Assembly (NCBI GenBank): GCA_029939035.1
Contig: JAOZTS010000018.1
Span: 1-14,625 of the forward strand
Direction of reading: 5' to 3'
DNA: 14,625 bases
From: Candidatus Altimarinota bacterium
GTDB taxonomy: Bacteria > Patescibacteriota > Gracilibacteria > UBA1369 > LOWO2-01-FULL-3
The position numbers and the translations under genes were made by a program. Positions within the stretch are counted from its first letter, which is position 1, and the number at the start of each line of letters is the position of its first letter. The notes beneath the pieces were generated by a model. That model saw only the letters and a program-made list of their open reading frames with translations. It was not told where the DNA came from and searched no databases. This document shows positions 6,388 through 13,636 of the stretch, in pieces.

Positions 6388-8592
6388 ATGGAACACAAAA
6401 TTTTAGACAAAATTAGGGTGTACAATAAAAGCTTTGATGAGAAGAAAGCGCAGGGAGCTTTGGACCTAATTCGCAATAGTGGAGTTGATACTATTGAGGA
6501 ACATCCGTCGTATGTGGACATGATTGATTCTCTGATCCCTCTGCGGCCTGATGATGATACGCTTATTGCGGCTCTTTTGCATAGAGTTTACGAGAATGAC
6601 TTGGTTGATGAGCAGATTATTGAGGATGTTTGTGGAATTGGTGTTCTTGGGATTTTGTCTGGAGTGAGAAAATTAGAATCTTTGATTTATGTGGAAAATG
6701 ATAGAGCTTCTCAGGTGGAAAACTTGAGAAAGATGATTTTGGTGATGGCGAAGGATATCAGGGTTATTTTGGTTGCTTTGACGTGTCGTCTTTACAAGAT
6801 GCGGAAGTTGGAAAACTTTACGCATAAGGATGGAATCAGATCGTATAGTGCAGAAACTTTGAATGTATACGTTCCGGTTTGTGCAAGGCTTGGAATTTAT
6901 ACTTTTAAAAGTAAACTTGAGGATTTAGCTTTTAAATACTTGTTTGCTGAAGATTATGATGATATCGATGATCAGTTGGACAAGCTTAGGGCTAGTTGTC
7001 ACTTGTCGATCGCTTATATCAAGGAGAGGTTGGAGAGTTTTCTTGAAGCTCGTGGAATTGAAGCGGAGATTTCTGGAAGAATCAAAAATCATTATAGTAT
7101 TTATAGAAAATTAATGCGGAAGGCTCAAAACTCGGTTAATGATTTGGATGATATCTTTGCGATGAGGATTGTTTTGCCTGCAAAGAAAACAGATACTGAT
7201 GATGAAATTATAGATCATTTATATTCGGTTCTTGGACTTGTGCATGGCGAATGGAAGCCAATTTCAAGAAGATTCAAGGATTATTTAGCTGTTCCAAAGC
7301 CAAATGGTTATAGGAGTTTGCATACAGTTGTTTTGGGAATTGCTCCGAAAGATATGGATCAACCTGTTGAAATTCAGATAAGAGATGTTGATATGCATCG
7401 TGAGGCTGAATATGGTATTGCGTCGCACTGGTTTTACAAAGAATCTGGAGGTAGAAGTGTCGATGTTCATTCTCAGGAGGAATTAATACGTGGTTTGGAG
7501 GGAATTAGGAGCGAATTTGATTTGGAGTATGATGTGTTGAAAGAAGTTGAGATGAATTTGTTTAAGGATCGAATTTTTGTTCTGACTCCTCGTGGTGAGG
7601 TGAAGGAATTGAATGCAGAGGCAAATGTTATTGATTTTGCATATTGTGTTCACACAGATATTGGGAATAAATGTGTGATGGCAAAGGTTAATGGGAAAAT
7701 TGTCCCTCTGGGTCATGAATTACAAAATAATGATGTGGTAGAAATTATTACCAGAAAGGATGCAAAGCCTAGGTTGAGGTGGCTTTCTATGGTGAAGACG
7801 AATCAGGCGAAAACAAAGATCAAGTCATGGTTTAGTTCGCAAAATAAGGAAAATAATGTGAAAGAGGGGCGGAATTTGTTGAATGCTCAACTTGAAAGAC
7901 TTGGCAAGGCGAAGCTAGACCAGAGGTATTCTGTACTAAAAAGTTATTCAAAGAGGGCTTTGACTTTGTCGCAGAGAGAAAGTTTGATAGAAGAGGTTGG
8001 AAATGGTGCGAAAATGGCAAGTGATATCATTCGAAAAGTTTTTCCTTATAAAAAATCTGTTATTGATAGAGTTGTGAGGCCGCGTCGTGGCAAGAAGTTT
8101 GTGAGCTTGAGCGAGCAGTCTCTTTTGGAGGATCAGATTTTGGTTGGAGGTGAGGATGGATTGCCATTAAAGATTGCATCTTGTTGTAAACCAAAATTTA
8201 GAGATAAGGTTGTTGGGTATGTGACTCGTGGTCAAAGTATTACTATTCATAAGCAAACTTGTACGATGTTGGATTCGTTGAAGAGTGAGAGAATTATCTT
8301 TGCTGATTGGAAGGGTGCTGCTAATGATAAAAGGAAGTATTTGGTTGGTATAAATGTAAAGGCTGTGACTCGTGTGGGATTGATGAGTGATCTTACTTCT
8401 ATTATTTCAGATTTTGATATTTTGATTAGAGATGTTTCGATAAAGAGGGCTCGGAATAGTGTGAGTGAGCAGTTTTTCTTACTTGAATTTGATGAACTTG
8501 ATGTTTTTGATAGGCTGATGGACAAGATTGAGGATATTAAAGGTGTTTTGAAGGTTGCGAAGGATGATCGAACTAAAAAAGGGAAGGCATAA
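6388..8592 (+). CDS. Long RelA/SpoT homologue: (p)ppGpp synthetase with degenerate hydrolase
   Basis: The 734-residue protein (ATG at 6388; an in-frame GTG at 6379 would add three residues) has the full long-RSH architecture: HD domain (about 25-145), ppGpp synthetase (about 225-345), TGS (about 394-455), helical region, zinc-finger/CC domain (C599, C600, H621, C625) and ACT domain (about 650-725). It should make (p)ppGpp from ATP and GDP/GTP, with ribosome sensing through the TGS-to-ACT region. The synthetase is intact: GRIKNHYSIYRK, RFKD (295-298), PKPNGYRSLHT, the DDIFAMR acid (D255) and EIQIR (E328). The HD site is not: the usual LLHDVVED reads LLHRVYEN (H65, R66, E69, N70), and the usual ADRLHNMR reads TCRLYKMR (C133), so two of four metal ligands are gone. 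Hydrolase activity is therefore unlikely. The last 20 nt overlap the convergent recO. Confidence 0.95.
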   Translation: MEHKILDKIRVYNKSFDEKKAQGALDLIRNSGVDTIEEHPSYVDMIDSLIPLRPDDDTLIAALLHRVYENDLVDEQIIEDVCGIGVLGILSGVRKLESLIYVENDRASQVENLRKMILVMAKDIRVILVALTCRLYKMRKLENFTHKDGIRSYSAETLNVYVPVCARLGIYTFKSKLEDLAFKYLFAEDYDDIDDQLDKLRASCHLSIAYIKERLESFLEARGIEAEISGRIKNHYSIYRKLMRKAQNSVNDLDDIFAMRIVLPAKKTDTDDEIIDHLYSVLGLVHGEWKPISRRFKDYLAVPKPNGYRSLHTVVLGIAPKDMDQPVEIQIRDVDMHREAEYGIASHWFYKESGGRSVDVHSQEELIRGLEGIRSEFDLEYDVLKEVEMNLFKDRIFVLTPRGEVKELNAEANVIDFAYCVHTDIGNKCVMAKVNGKIVPLGHELQNNDVVEIITRKDAKPRLRWLSMVKTNQAKTKIKSWFSSQNKENNVKEGRNLLNAQLERLGKAKLDQRYSVLKSYSKRALTLSQRESLIEEVGNGAKMASDIIRKVFPYKKSVIDRVVRPRRGKKFVSLSEQSLLEDQILVGGEDGLPLKIASCCKPKFRDKVVGYVTRGQSITIHKQTCTMLDSLKSERIIFADWKGAANDKRKYLVGINVKAVTRVGLMSDLTSIISDFDILIRDVSIKRARNSVSEQFFLLEFDELDVFDRLMDKIEDIKGVLKVAKDDRTKKGKA

Positions 8593-9202
8593 ATCCAATT
8601 TCTTTTTCTATTAATGAGGCTGTTATTTGTTGAATTTTTTCTTTTTCTGCTTTGGTTAATGAAATTTTTTCGATTTCTGAAAATGGCTTCTCTTTGATGA
8701 AATTCAGGAATTTAACGTACTTTTCTTCGAGTGAAACTTTGGTTTCTCTGAAATCTGGGATGACACCGAGTTTGTCGAGTATTTTTATCATGTAAGCTGT
8801 GAAAATTAGCGATTTTTTTCTTGAGGATTTTAGATTTTCGAGCGCTGTGTTGATAAGTGGTTCAAGTTCTTCTACTTGTTGATTTTCAAAAATGATTTTG
8901 TTGGAAATTTCTGCTATTTGAAGTGCGTGCGAGATGGTTGAGAAGCACTTTCTTTTTCTGAAGTGTGATTTGTCTGTTGTGATGTCGGTTAGGATGACGT
9001 TTTTTGGTCCAAAGTATAAATTTGCAGTGCAAATATTGAGAGTTTCGAGGTGTCCTGTGAATTTGCTTGTGATTGAGCGTGATCCTTTCGCTATGGCTTT
9101 AATTTTTCCATGTTCATCGCTGTACAAAAAGACTAACTTGTCTTTTTCAAAGAAGTTTTTGTGTCCCAGGATGATGAATTTGGCTGTTAATGTTTTCCTC
9201 AT
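8573..9202 (-). CDS. recO: DNA repair protein RecO, short form without zinc motif
   Basis: RecO loads RecA on SSB-coated gaps with RecR and anneals complementary strands in the RecFOR pathway. The N-terminal OB fold is recognisable: KNFFEKDKLVFLYSDEHGK followed by IAKGSRSITSKFTGHLETL (about residues 15-55), matching the family's GE.D.L..LFT..HGK and AKGAR...SRF.G.LEP pattern. The C-terminal helical part holds ILDKLGVIPDF (about 145-155), where many RecO proteins next carry a CxxC...CxxC zinc site; none is present here (the only cysteines are isolated). At 209 residues it is shorter than the usual 230-250. The ATG overlaps the ftsX stop as TAATG, so translation is coupled to ftsX; a GAGG just upstream is the only SD-like stretch in the window. 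Its 3' end runs 20 nt into the RSH gene on the other strand. Confidence 0.88.
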   Translation of the reverse strand: MRKTLTAKFIILGHKNFFEKDKLVFLYSDEHGKIKAIAKGSRSITSKFTGHLETLNICTANLYFGPKNVILTDITTDKSHFRKRKCFSTISHALQIAEISNKIIFENQQVEELEPLINTALENLKSSRKKSLIFTAYMIKILDKLGVIPDFRETKVSLEEKYVKFLNFIKEKPFSEIEKISLTKAEKEKIQQITASLIEKEIGFMPSLF

Positions 9203-10143
9203 TAATCCTCGAGTAGAGATTTTCCCAAATATTCGTGAACTGCAACCATTGAACTAAATACGCTCAATATTACGGCTGCACCAAGCTCTATTAGGAATAT
9301 CTTGTAAAATTCAATTCCGGAGTAATAACTCCATAGGCTTGTTTCTGAAATTTGAATATTTTTGGAAAGTATGAGGAGCATGACAAAGCTGATAGCTACC
9401 GCCATGATTCCATAAATTACTCCTTCTATTATGAATGGGAATCTGATGAACCAGTTTGAAGAGCCGACTAGTTTCATTACTTCGATTTCTTTTTTTCTGT
9501 TGAATATTGTGATTTGTAGTGCGTTTAGGATGATTAATACTCCTCCAATTACGAAGATTACAATGAGCCAGAAAATGATTTGTTGTGCGAAATTTGTGAC
9601 GTTATTGAGGTTTTTGGATACGCTGGTCATTATTGTGTTTGTGGATGAATCTCCTGTTGTGACAACATTTGAGAGTTTTGCAAGATATTTGTCTTTGTTC
9701 AGGAGGTCAGCTACTGATTGATGATATTTTGGGTGTTCTGTTGTTACGTTGAGACTTGCCGGAAGTGGATTTCCCAATTCGTATTTTTCAAATGCTAATG
9801 AAATGTCTGGGTGAGTGAGTTTTAGTTGATTCAATGCATCGTCTTTTGAGGTGTAGGAAACTCCGACAACACCCTCTAGTAGTGCGATGTCCTCGGCTAT
9901 ACTTTGGCTTTCTGTTATGGAGGTGCTCTCTTGTAAGTAAACTACGACATCTATTTTTTCGCTGAGGTCTTGAATGGCTTCTTTTGCGATAAAGTTAACA
10001 GCCAGAATTACATTAAAGATGAAAATTATTGTTCCAATTACAAATATTGTCGCCAATGATAAAAATTTGTTTCTCCAGATATTGTGAAGACCAAGGAAAA
10101 TTCCTTTTCCTATTAAATTCGTTGTTGAAGTTTTACTTTTCAT
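9202..10143 (-). CDS. ftsX: Cell division ABC-transporter-like membrane protein FtsX
   Basis: FtsX forms a complex with the ATPase FtsE at the septum and controls peptidoglycan hydrolases during division. The 313-residue protein has the standard topology: cytoplasmic N-terminus with GLHNIWRNKFLS (18-29), TM1 (about 28-53), an outside domain (54-187) containing the family motifs DVVVYLQ and NPLPASL, then TM2 (188-211), TM3 (236-261) and TM4 (281-304). The cytoplasmic loop FNRKKEIEVMKLVGSSNWF (214-232) is the diagnostic FtsX/MacB-like signature, and FIIEG follows it. ftsE, its usual upstream partner, is not in this operon. The ATG overlaps the upstream gene's TGA (ATGA), and its stop overlaps the recO start. 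Confidence 0.95.
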   Translation of the reverse strand: MKSKTSTTNLIGKGIFLGLHNIWRNKFLSLATIFVIGTIIFIFNVILAVNFIAKEAIQDLSEKIDVVVYLQESTSITESQSIAEDIALLEGVVGVSYTSKDDALNQLKLTHPDISLAFEKYELGNPLPASLNVTTEHPKYHQSVADLLNKDKYLAKLSNVVTTGDSSTNTIMTSVSKNLNNVTNFAQQIIFWLIVIFVIGGVLIILNALQITIFNRKKEIEVMKLVGSSNWFIRFPFIIEGVIYGIMAVAISFVMLLILSKNIQISETSLWSYYSGIEFYKIFLIELGAAVILSVFSSMVAVHEYLGKSLLED

Positions 10144-10598
10144 GATTCTAATTTAGCCCCAATCTCTTCAGAAATGCAACGTTTCTTTTTGAGCAGTGAA
10201 GACTTGTACATGTCAGGTCTGTACGGCGATAGTCTTTCAATTTGTGTGTTTAGGTTGAGGTCGATTATTAATTTTTCAAGTCCATAGGTGAATGCGAATT
10301 GGTCATAACCAAGCGCTATAATATCAGGTTTGTACGTGCGAATAACTTTTGATTTATCTTTGAGTTCTCCAAGTATTACTTTGTTGGACCAACCGGTTTC
10401 TTCTAAAAGTTTTAGTCTTTCTTTCTCATCATGATCAGGAAGAGCGCCTTTTATATTGTTTACAGTTTTGTCACGGGCAATTACCGCTATAGTTGCGTCC
10501 CCGAGCTTTTTTGCCTGTGAAAAAAGGTTTTCGTGACCTGCATGCAGATAATCAAAGGTGCCAAATACCATTACTAATTTTTGCCTATCGTTATTCAT
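10140..10598 (-). CDS. Cytidylyltransferase-like nucleotidyltransferase (FAD synthase RibL-type)
   Basis: The 152-residue protein carries the class I nucleotidyltransferase core: VFGTFDYLHAGH (11-22; the HxGH ATP/CTP-binding motif is HAGH), VIARDKTVNNIKG (about 39-51), and KPDIIALGYDQ (about 89-99). That last segment is closest to what I know of archaeal FAD synthase RibL and its bacterial relatives, which adenylate FMN; glycerol-3-phosphate cytidylyltransferase is the main alternative. A C-terminal basic YKSSLLKKKR replaces the usual ISSTxIR-like phosphate-binding loop and may do the same job. The ATG is 2 nt after the upstream gene's stop and its TGA shares ATGA with ftsX, so it sits in the middle of a coupled operon. 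The in-frame TGA used as terminator is further evidence for standard stop-codon use. The exact substrate cannot be decided from the sequence. Confidence 0.85.
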   Translation of the reverse strand: MNNDRQKLVMVFGTFDYLHAGHENLFSQAKKLGDATIAVIARDKTVNNIKGALPDHDEKERLKLLEETGWSNKVILGELKDKSKVIRTYKPDIIALGYDQFAFTYGLEKLIIDLNLNTQIERLSPYRPDMYKSSLLKKKRCISEEIGAKLES

Positions 10599-10600
10599 CT

Positions 10601-10909
10601 TTAATTTATGTTCGGAATTGCTAGATTAATGAAAATAAGTCCGCCGAGAGCTAATACTATTACAGCTAACAGGAATATGTCCAGCACATTGTGAGTTTTT
10701 TTCGGATTTGTTAGCATTAGTCGGACACTTGCAAACCCATATAGGAGTCCGGTGAGTACTAGGGGGACATCCATGGTTTTGTTTAGTATAAATGCTTCTT
10801 TAAGAAAGAGCTCATTCGCGATAAGCACGCTGGATCCGAGGTGCAGTGTGCCAGTGATTATGAAGAATACTAGTGAAACTTTTTTTATATTTGTAATAGT
10901 CTGTTCCAT
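10601..10909 (-). CDS. Small three-helix membrane protein, unknown function
   Basis: The 102-residue product has three predicted membrane segments (about 9-33, 45-66, 74-97) and a short basic loop NPKKTHN between the last two. No motif I know is present. It is the first gene of the minus-strand operon, 2 nt ahead of the nucleotidyltransferase, with a TATAAT element just upstream. Compact tandem placement with a core enzyme, ftsX and recO suggests it is expressed with them but does not give a function. Confidence 0.7.
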   Translation of the reverse strand: MEQTITNIKKVSLVFFIITGTLHLGSSVLIANELFLKEAFILNKTMDVPLVLTGLLYGFASVRLMLTNPKKTHNVLDIFLLAVIVLALGGLIFINLAIPNIN

Positions 10910-10919
10910 GCTAGGATTG

Positions 10920-10925
10920 ATTATA
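10920..10925 (-). promoter_or_regulatory. -10 element (TATAAT) of the ftsX-recO operon
   Basis: On the minus strand a perfect TATAAT lies 10 nt before the ATG at 10909. No TG extension or convincing -35 is present. Transcription would start around 10913, giving a leader of about 3-4 nt, so a near-leaderless mRNA is predicted. Confidence 0.45.
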
Positions 10926-10937
10926 GCTGAATGGTTG

Positions 10938-10959
10938 CTTTTTGTAACTACTTTTTGTA
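10938..10959 (+). repeat. 9-bp direct repeat in the divergent intergenic region
   Basis: CTTTTTGTA occurs at 10938-10946 and again at 10951-10959, 13 bp apart. The second copy also forms the hairpin-like palindrome CTAC-TTTTT-GTAG (10948-10960). It lies between the divergent minus-strand operon and gatC and could be a regulator-binding site or the promoters' upstream region. Confidence 0.35.
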
Positions 10960-10974
10960 GACTTTTCAGCGATT

Positions 10975-10980
10975 TAAAAT
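10975..10980 (+). promoter_or_regulatory. Possible -10 element of gatCA (TAAAAT)
   Basis: TAAAAT (5/6) ends 9 nt before the gatC ATG, which would put the transcription start about 3 nt from the start codon. The region is generally AT-rich and no -35 is clear at the right spacing, so this is a weak call supported mainly by gatC being the first gene of its strand here. Confidence 0.3.
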
Positions 10981-10989
10981 TTTAAATTT

Positions 10990-11280
10990 ATGCTTTCAGA
11001 AGAAGAAGTTAGGCACGTTGCAAAATTGGCTAGGATTGATCTCAAGGATTCTGAGGTAAAAAAGTTTTCAGAACAATTGTCTGGAGTTCTTGATTATATG
11101 GATATTTTGAAAGAAGTAGATACTGAGGGTGTTGAGGAAACATCGCAGGTTACTGGGCTGAAGAATGTGTTGGGGGGTGATAATGTTGCGGAGGCTCGAT
11201 GCAAGCGTGAAGAGCTTTTGGAATGTAGTGAGTTGCCAGTGGACGATAATCAAATACGAGTTAAACCTGCAATAAAATAA
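10990..11280 (+). CDS. gatC: Asp/Glu-tRNA amidotransferase subunit C
   Basis: GatC is the small subunit that stabilises the GatA-GatB interface in the enzyme converting Glu-tRNAGln and Asp-tRNAAsn to the amidated forms. The 96-residue protein has the typical N-terminal helix (EEEVRHVAKLARIDLKDSE, 4-22), then a helix ending in LDYMDILKEVDTEGVEETSQV (about 34-54) and the extended C-terminal strand ending in VDDNQIRVKPAIK. Length is normal for the family. It starts the plus-strand pair with gatA, 1 nt apart. No Shine-Dalgarno sequence is present; the 15 nt before the ATG are nearly all A/T. Confidence 0.95.
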   Translation: MLSEEEVRHVAKLARIDLKDSEVKKFSEQLSGVLDYMDILKEVDTEGVEETSQVTGLKNVLGGDNVAEARCKREELLECSELPVDDNQIRVKPAIK

Positions 11281-11281
11281 T

Positions 11282-12721
11282 ATGAGCGAATTAAATAAAT
11301 TATCGTTGAGGGAAGCGAGGGCCGGACTTCGTGAAAAGAAGTTTTCTTCTGTAGAGCTGACGAAGGCTTGCTTGAGTGCTATTTCTGAGCGGGATGGTGA
11401 TATTAATGCTTTTGTGAAAGTAACAGAGGAGTCGGCTTTGGAAGAGGCTAGGGGAGTCGATGATCGATTGGCAGCAGGTGAGAAAATGTCTGCTTTGGCT
11501 GGAATTCCTGTAGCAGTGAAAGATTTATTGAATACTAAGGGCGTGACTACGACCTGTGCTTCGCCTATTTTGAAAGATTTTGTGCCGCCGTATGATGCTG
11601 AGGCAGTTTCTCGATTGCGAAATGCTGGGATGGTGATGGTGGGAAAGACAAATTTAGATGAATTTGCGTGCGGCGCGAGTACGGAGCATTCTTGTTTTGG
11701 AGTTACAAAGAATCCACATGATCTAGAGCGTGTTGCCGGAGGATCCTCTGGTGGAAGTGCGGCGGCAGTTGCGGCAGATATGTGTATATATGCTATTGGT
11801 ACTGATACAGGAGGTTCTATTCGACAGCCTGCTTCATTTTGCGGAGTTTATGGTATGAAAGTGACTTATGGTCGTGTGAGTAGGTCTGGAGTGACAGCAA
11901 TGGCATCTTCTTGGGATACGATTGGACCGTTAGCTAGGTCGGTTGGTGATATTGCAGATGTTTTGGGTGTAATTGCAGGTCGTGATGAATTGGATTCGAC
12001 AACTCCCGATGTTGCAGTTCCAGATTATTCTTCTTTTTTGGACAAAGGTGTGAAGGGAATGAAGATTGGATTACCAAAAGAGTATTTTGGAGAAGGTGTA
12101 GAAGAGGAAACTGTGAAAATTATCAAAGAAGCGGTGTTGGAATTGGAAAAACAGGGTGCAGAGCTTGTTGAAATTTCATTGCCCATGACAAAATATGCGG
12201 TAGCAGCTTATTATATCTCAATGCCGGCAGAGCTTTCTGCAAATTTAGAAAGATTTGATGGAATTCGTTATGGAAAAAAACCTTCTAGCGATCCAGAAGA
12301 TCTTGTGGATTATTATTTCAAAGCAAGAGGAGAGGGATTTGGTGATGAGATAAAGCGTAGAATTATGATTGGAACATACGTGTTGTCTGCTGGATACTAT
12401 GATGCTTATTACAAAAAAGCTCAGAAGGTTAGGACAAAGATCATAGAGGATTTCAATAAAGCTTATGAAAAAGTTGATGTGATAATTGGTCCAATTTCGC
12501 CTTTCCCTTCATTCAAAATAGGGGAGTTGGTGGATGATCCGTTGGCAATGTATACGGCTGATGCTCTTACTATTCCTGCGAGTGCTGCAGGTGTGCCGAG
12601 TTTGGCTTGTCCGGTTGGGGCGTATCATGGAAGTGGTTTGCCGGTGGGATTGCAGATAATGGCTCCTCAGTTTGAGGAGGGGCGATGTCTTCAGGTTGGA
12701 AGTGTTTTAGAGTCCGCTTAG
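11282..12721 (+). CDS. gatA: Asp/Glu-tRNA amidotransferase subunit A (glutaminase)
   Basis: GatA hydrolyses glutamine and channels the ammonia to GatB. The 479-residue length matches the family (about 485). The amidase-signature catalytic triad is complete: K80 in GIPVAVKD, S155 in GGSSGGS, and nucleophile S179 in DTGGSI, followed by RQPASFCGVYG. The GatA-specific segments NLERFDGIRYG (321-331), RRIMIGTYVLSAGYYDAYY (359-377) and GPISPFPSF (403-411) are present. The ATG is 1 nt after the gatC stop, with no Shine-Dalgarno sequence. gatB does not follow; instead a convergent regulator gene overlaps the 3' end by 4 nt, so gatB must lie elsewhere if the enzyme is the usual heterotrimer. Confidence 0.97.
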   Translation: MSELNKLSLREARAGLREKKFSSVELTKACLSAISERDGDINAFVKVTEESALEEARGVDDRLAAGEKMSALAGIPVAVKDLLNTKGVTTTCASPILKDFVPPYDAEAVSRLRNAGMVMVGKTNLDEFACGASTEHSCFGVTKNPHDLERVAGGSSGGSAAAVAADMCIYAIGTDTGGSIRQPASFCGVYGMKVTYGRVSRSGVTAMASSWDTIGPLARSVGDIADVLGVIAGRDELDSTTPDVAVPDYSSFLDKGVKGMKIGLPKEYFGEGVEEETVKIIKEAVLELEKQGAELVEISLPMTKYAVAAYYISMPAELSANLERFDGIRYGKKPSSDPEDLVDYYFKARGEGFGDEIKRRIMIGTYVLSAGYYDAYYKKAQKVRTKIIEDFNKAYEKVDVIIGPISPFPSFKIGELVDDPLAMYTADALTIPASAAGVPSLACPVGAYHGSGLPVGLQIMAPQFEEGRCLQVGSVLESA

Positions 12722-13602
12722 AATAAAGATAGATTCTTTTCCGGTTTTGGTGGAGCTGGTTCTTTTTGTTCTTTTTGGATTGGGGCTGGTTTTCTTTGCT
12801 CGATGGTTTTTTCTAGTTCTTTGTTTTTCAAAGTTTCCAACATTTTGGTTTTGATGCCGTTGTCTCCCATTATTTCCGAGAAATTCCAGCACATTTCGAA
12901 AATTGCTCTTTGGCTGTTGGCTATTTCTGCGCTTTCTATGATCATTCCTATCAATTCTTCTTTGAATGAGATGATTGAGACTTTGTCGTCGTAGATGTTG
13001 ATTTCATTTGTGAAATCGAATTGAGTTGAGTCGATCAGTCTGCATTCACGGCTGTATTTTTTATCTTCTGACTTTACGATTTCTCCGGCTTTGTCTTTTG
13101 GGCAGATCCCCTTTAGGAAAATTTGTTTTTCTGCTCTTTTGGCTACGTATTCTTTGTCATAACTTGGCCAGGCTTTTCTGATTTCTGATGAATTTGAGAA
13201 GTTTAGTATTTCTGTTTTGCTTGTTAATGTGTCAGCGTAGATGGTTTTGATGCCTTCGAGACCTTCAAAGTATCTGACTCGTGGGTGGTTTGTCTCACCT
13301 GTGAGTTTTTTGAATTTTGGCATTGATGTGCGAAGCTCGTTTGTGCGTTTTTCGAATTCTTCTAATAGTATTTCTGGTTTTGTAGCATTGAAGTATTTGA
13401 CTTGGGCTTTTGTGAAGTGTGAAATTAGTCCTTTTTTCTTTAATTTTTCCAGGATGTCGTATGTTGTGACTCTGTTTATCTTTGCTGCCTTTGCCAAACC
13501 GGAGACAGGAGCTGTTCCTGTTTCTACAGCGGCTAAGTAAATAGCGGCTTCTTTGTCAGAGAGTCCAAGGCTTGTCAGTATTTTTATTAATTCCGGTTGC
13601 AT
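12718..13602 (-). CDS. TrmB-family winged-helix transcriptional regulator
   Basis: The 294-residue protein starts with a TrmB-type winged helix (about 5-75): LGLSDKEAAIYLAAVETG, then the recognition region LAKAAKINRVTTYDILEKL and the wing KKGLISHF. A short coiled-coil-like helix (about 78-100) follows, then a C-terminal effector-type domain opening with RVRYFEGLEGIKTIY (about 108-122), the usual TrmB lead-in. Residues 267-294 are a Lys/Pro/Glu-rich, probably disordered tail. TrmB regulators are best known for sugar-responsive control in archaea, and relatives are frequent in Patescibacteria; no ligand can be assigned. The ATG at 13602 fits the start of the HTH. The gene has its own promoter and an inverted repeat in the leader that could be its operator. 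Its 3' end overlaps gatA by 4 nt. Confidence 0.85.
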   Translation of the reverse strand: MQPELIKILTSLGLSDKEAAIYLAAVETGTAPVSGLAKAAKINRVTTYDILEKLKKKGLISHFTKAQVKYFNATKPEILLEEFEKRTNELRTSMPKFKKLTGETNHPRVRYFEGLEGIKTIYADTLTSKTEILNFSNSSEIRKAWPSYDKEYVAKRAEKQIFLKGICPKDKAGEIVKSEDKKYSRECRLIDSTQFDFTNEINIYDDKVSIISFKEELIGMIIESAEIANSQRAIFEMCWNFSEIMGDNGIKTKMLETLKNKELEKTIEQRKPAPIQKEQKEPAPPKPEKNLSLF

Positions 13603-13613
13603 GGTTCGGATGG

Positions 13614-13630
13614 TGTTGGAAATTACAACA
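13614..13630 (-). promoter_or_regulatory. Inverted repeat, possible TrmB-regulator operator
   Basis: TGTTG and CAACA form an inverted repeat separated by 7 bp. It starts at the predicted transcription start of the TrmB-family gene and covers its early leader, a usual place for an autoregulatory operator. The arms are only 5 bp long, so chance cannot be excluded. Confidence 0.3.
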
Positions 13631-13636
13631 GGCTCG

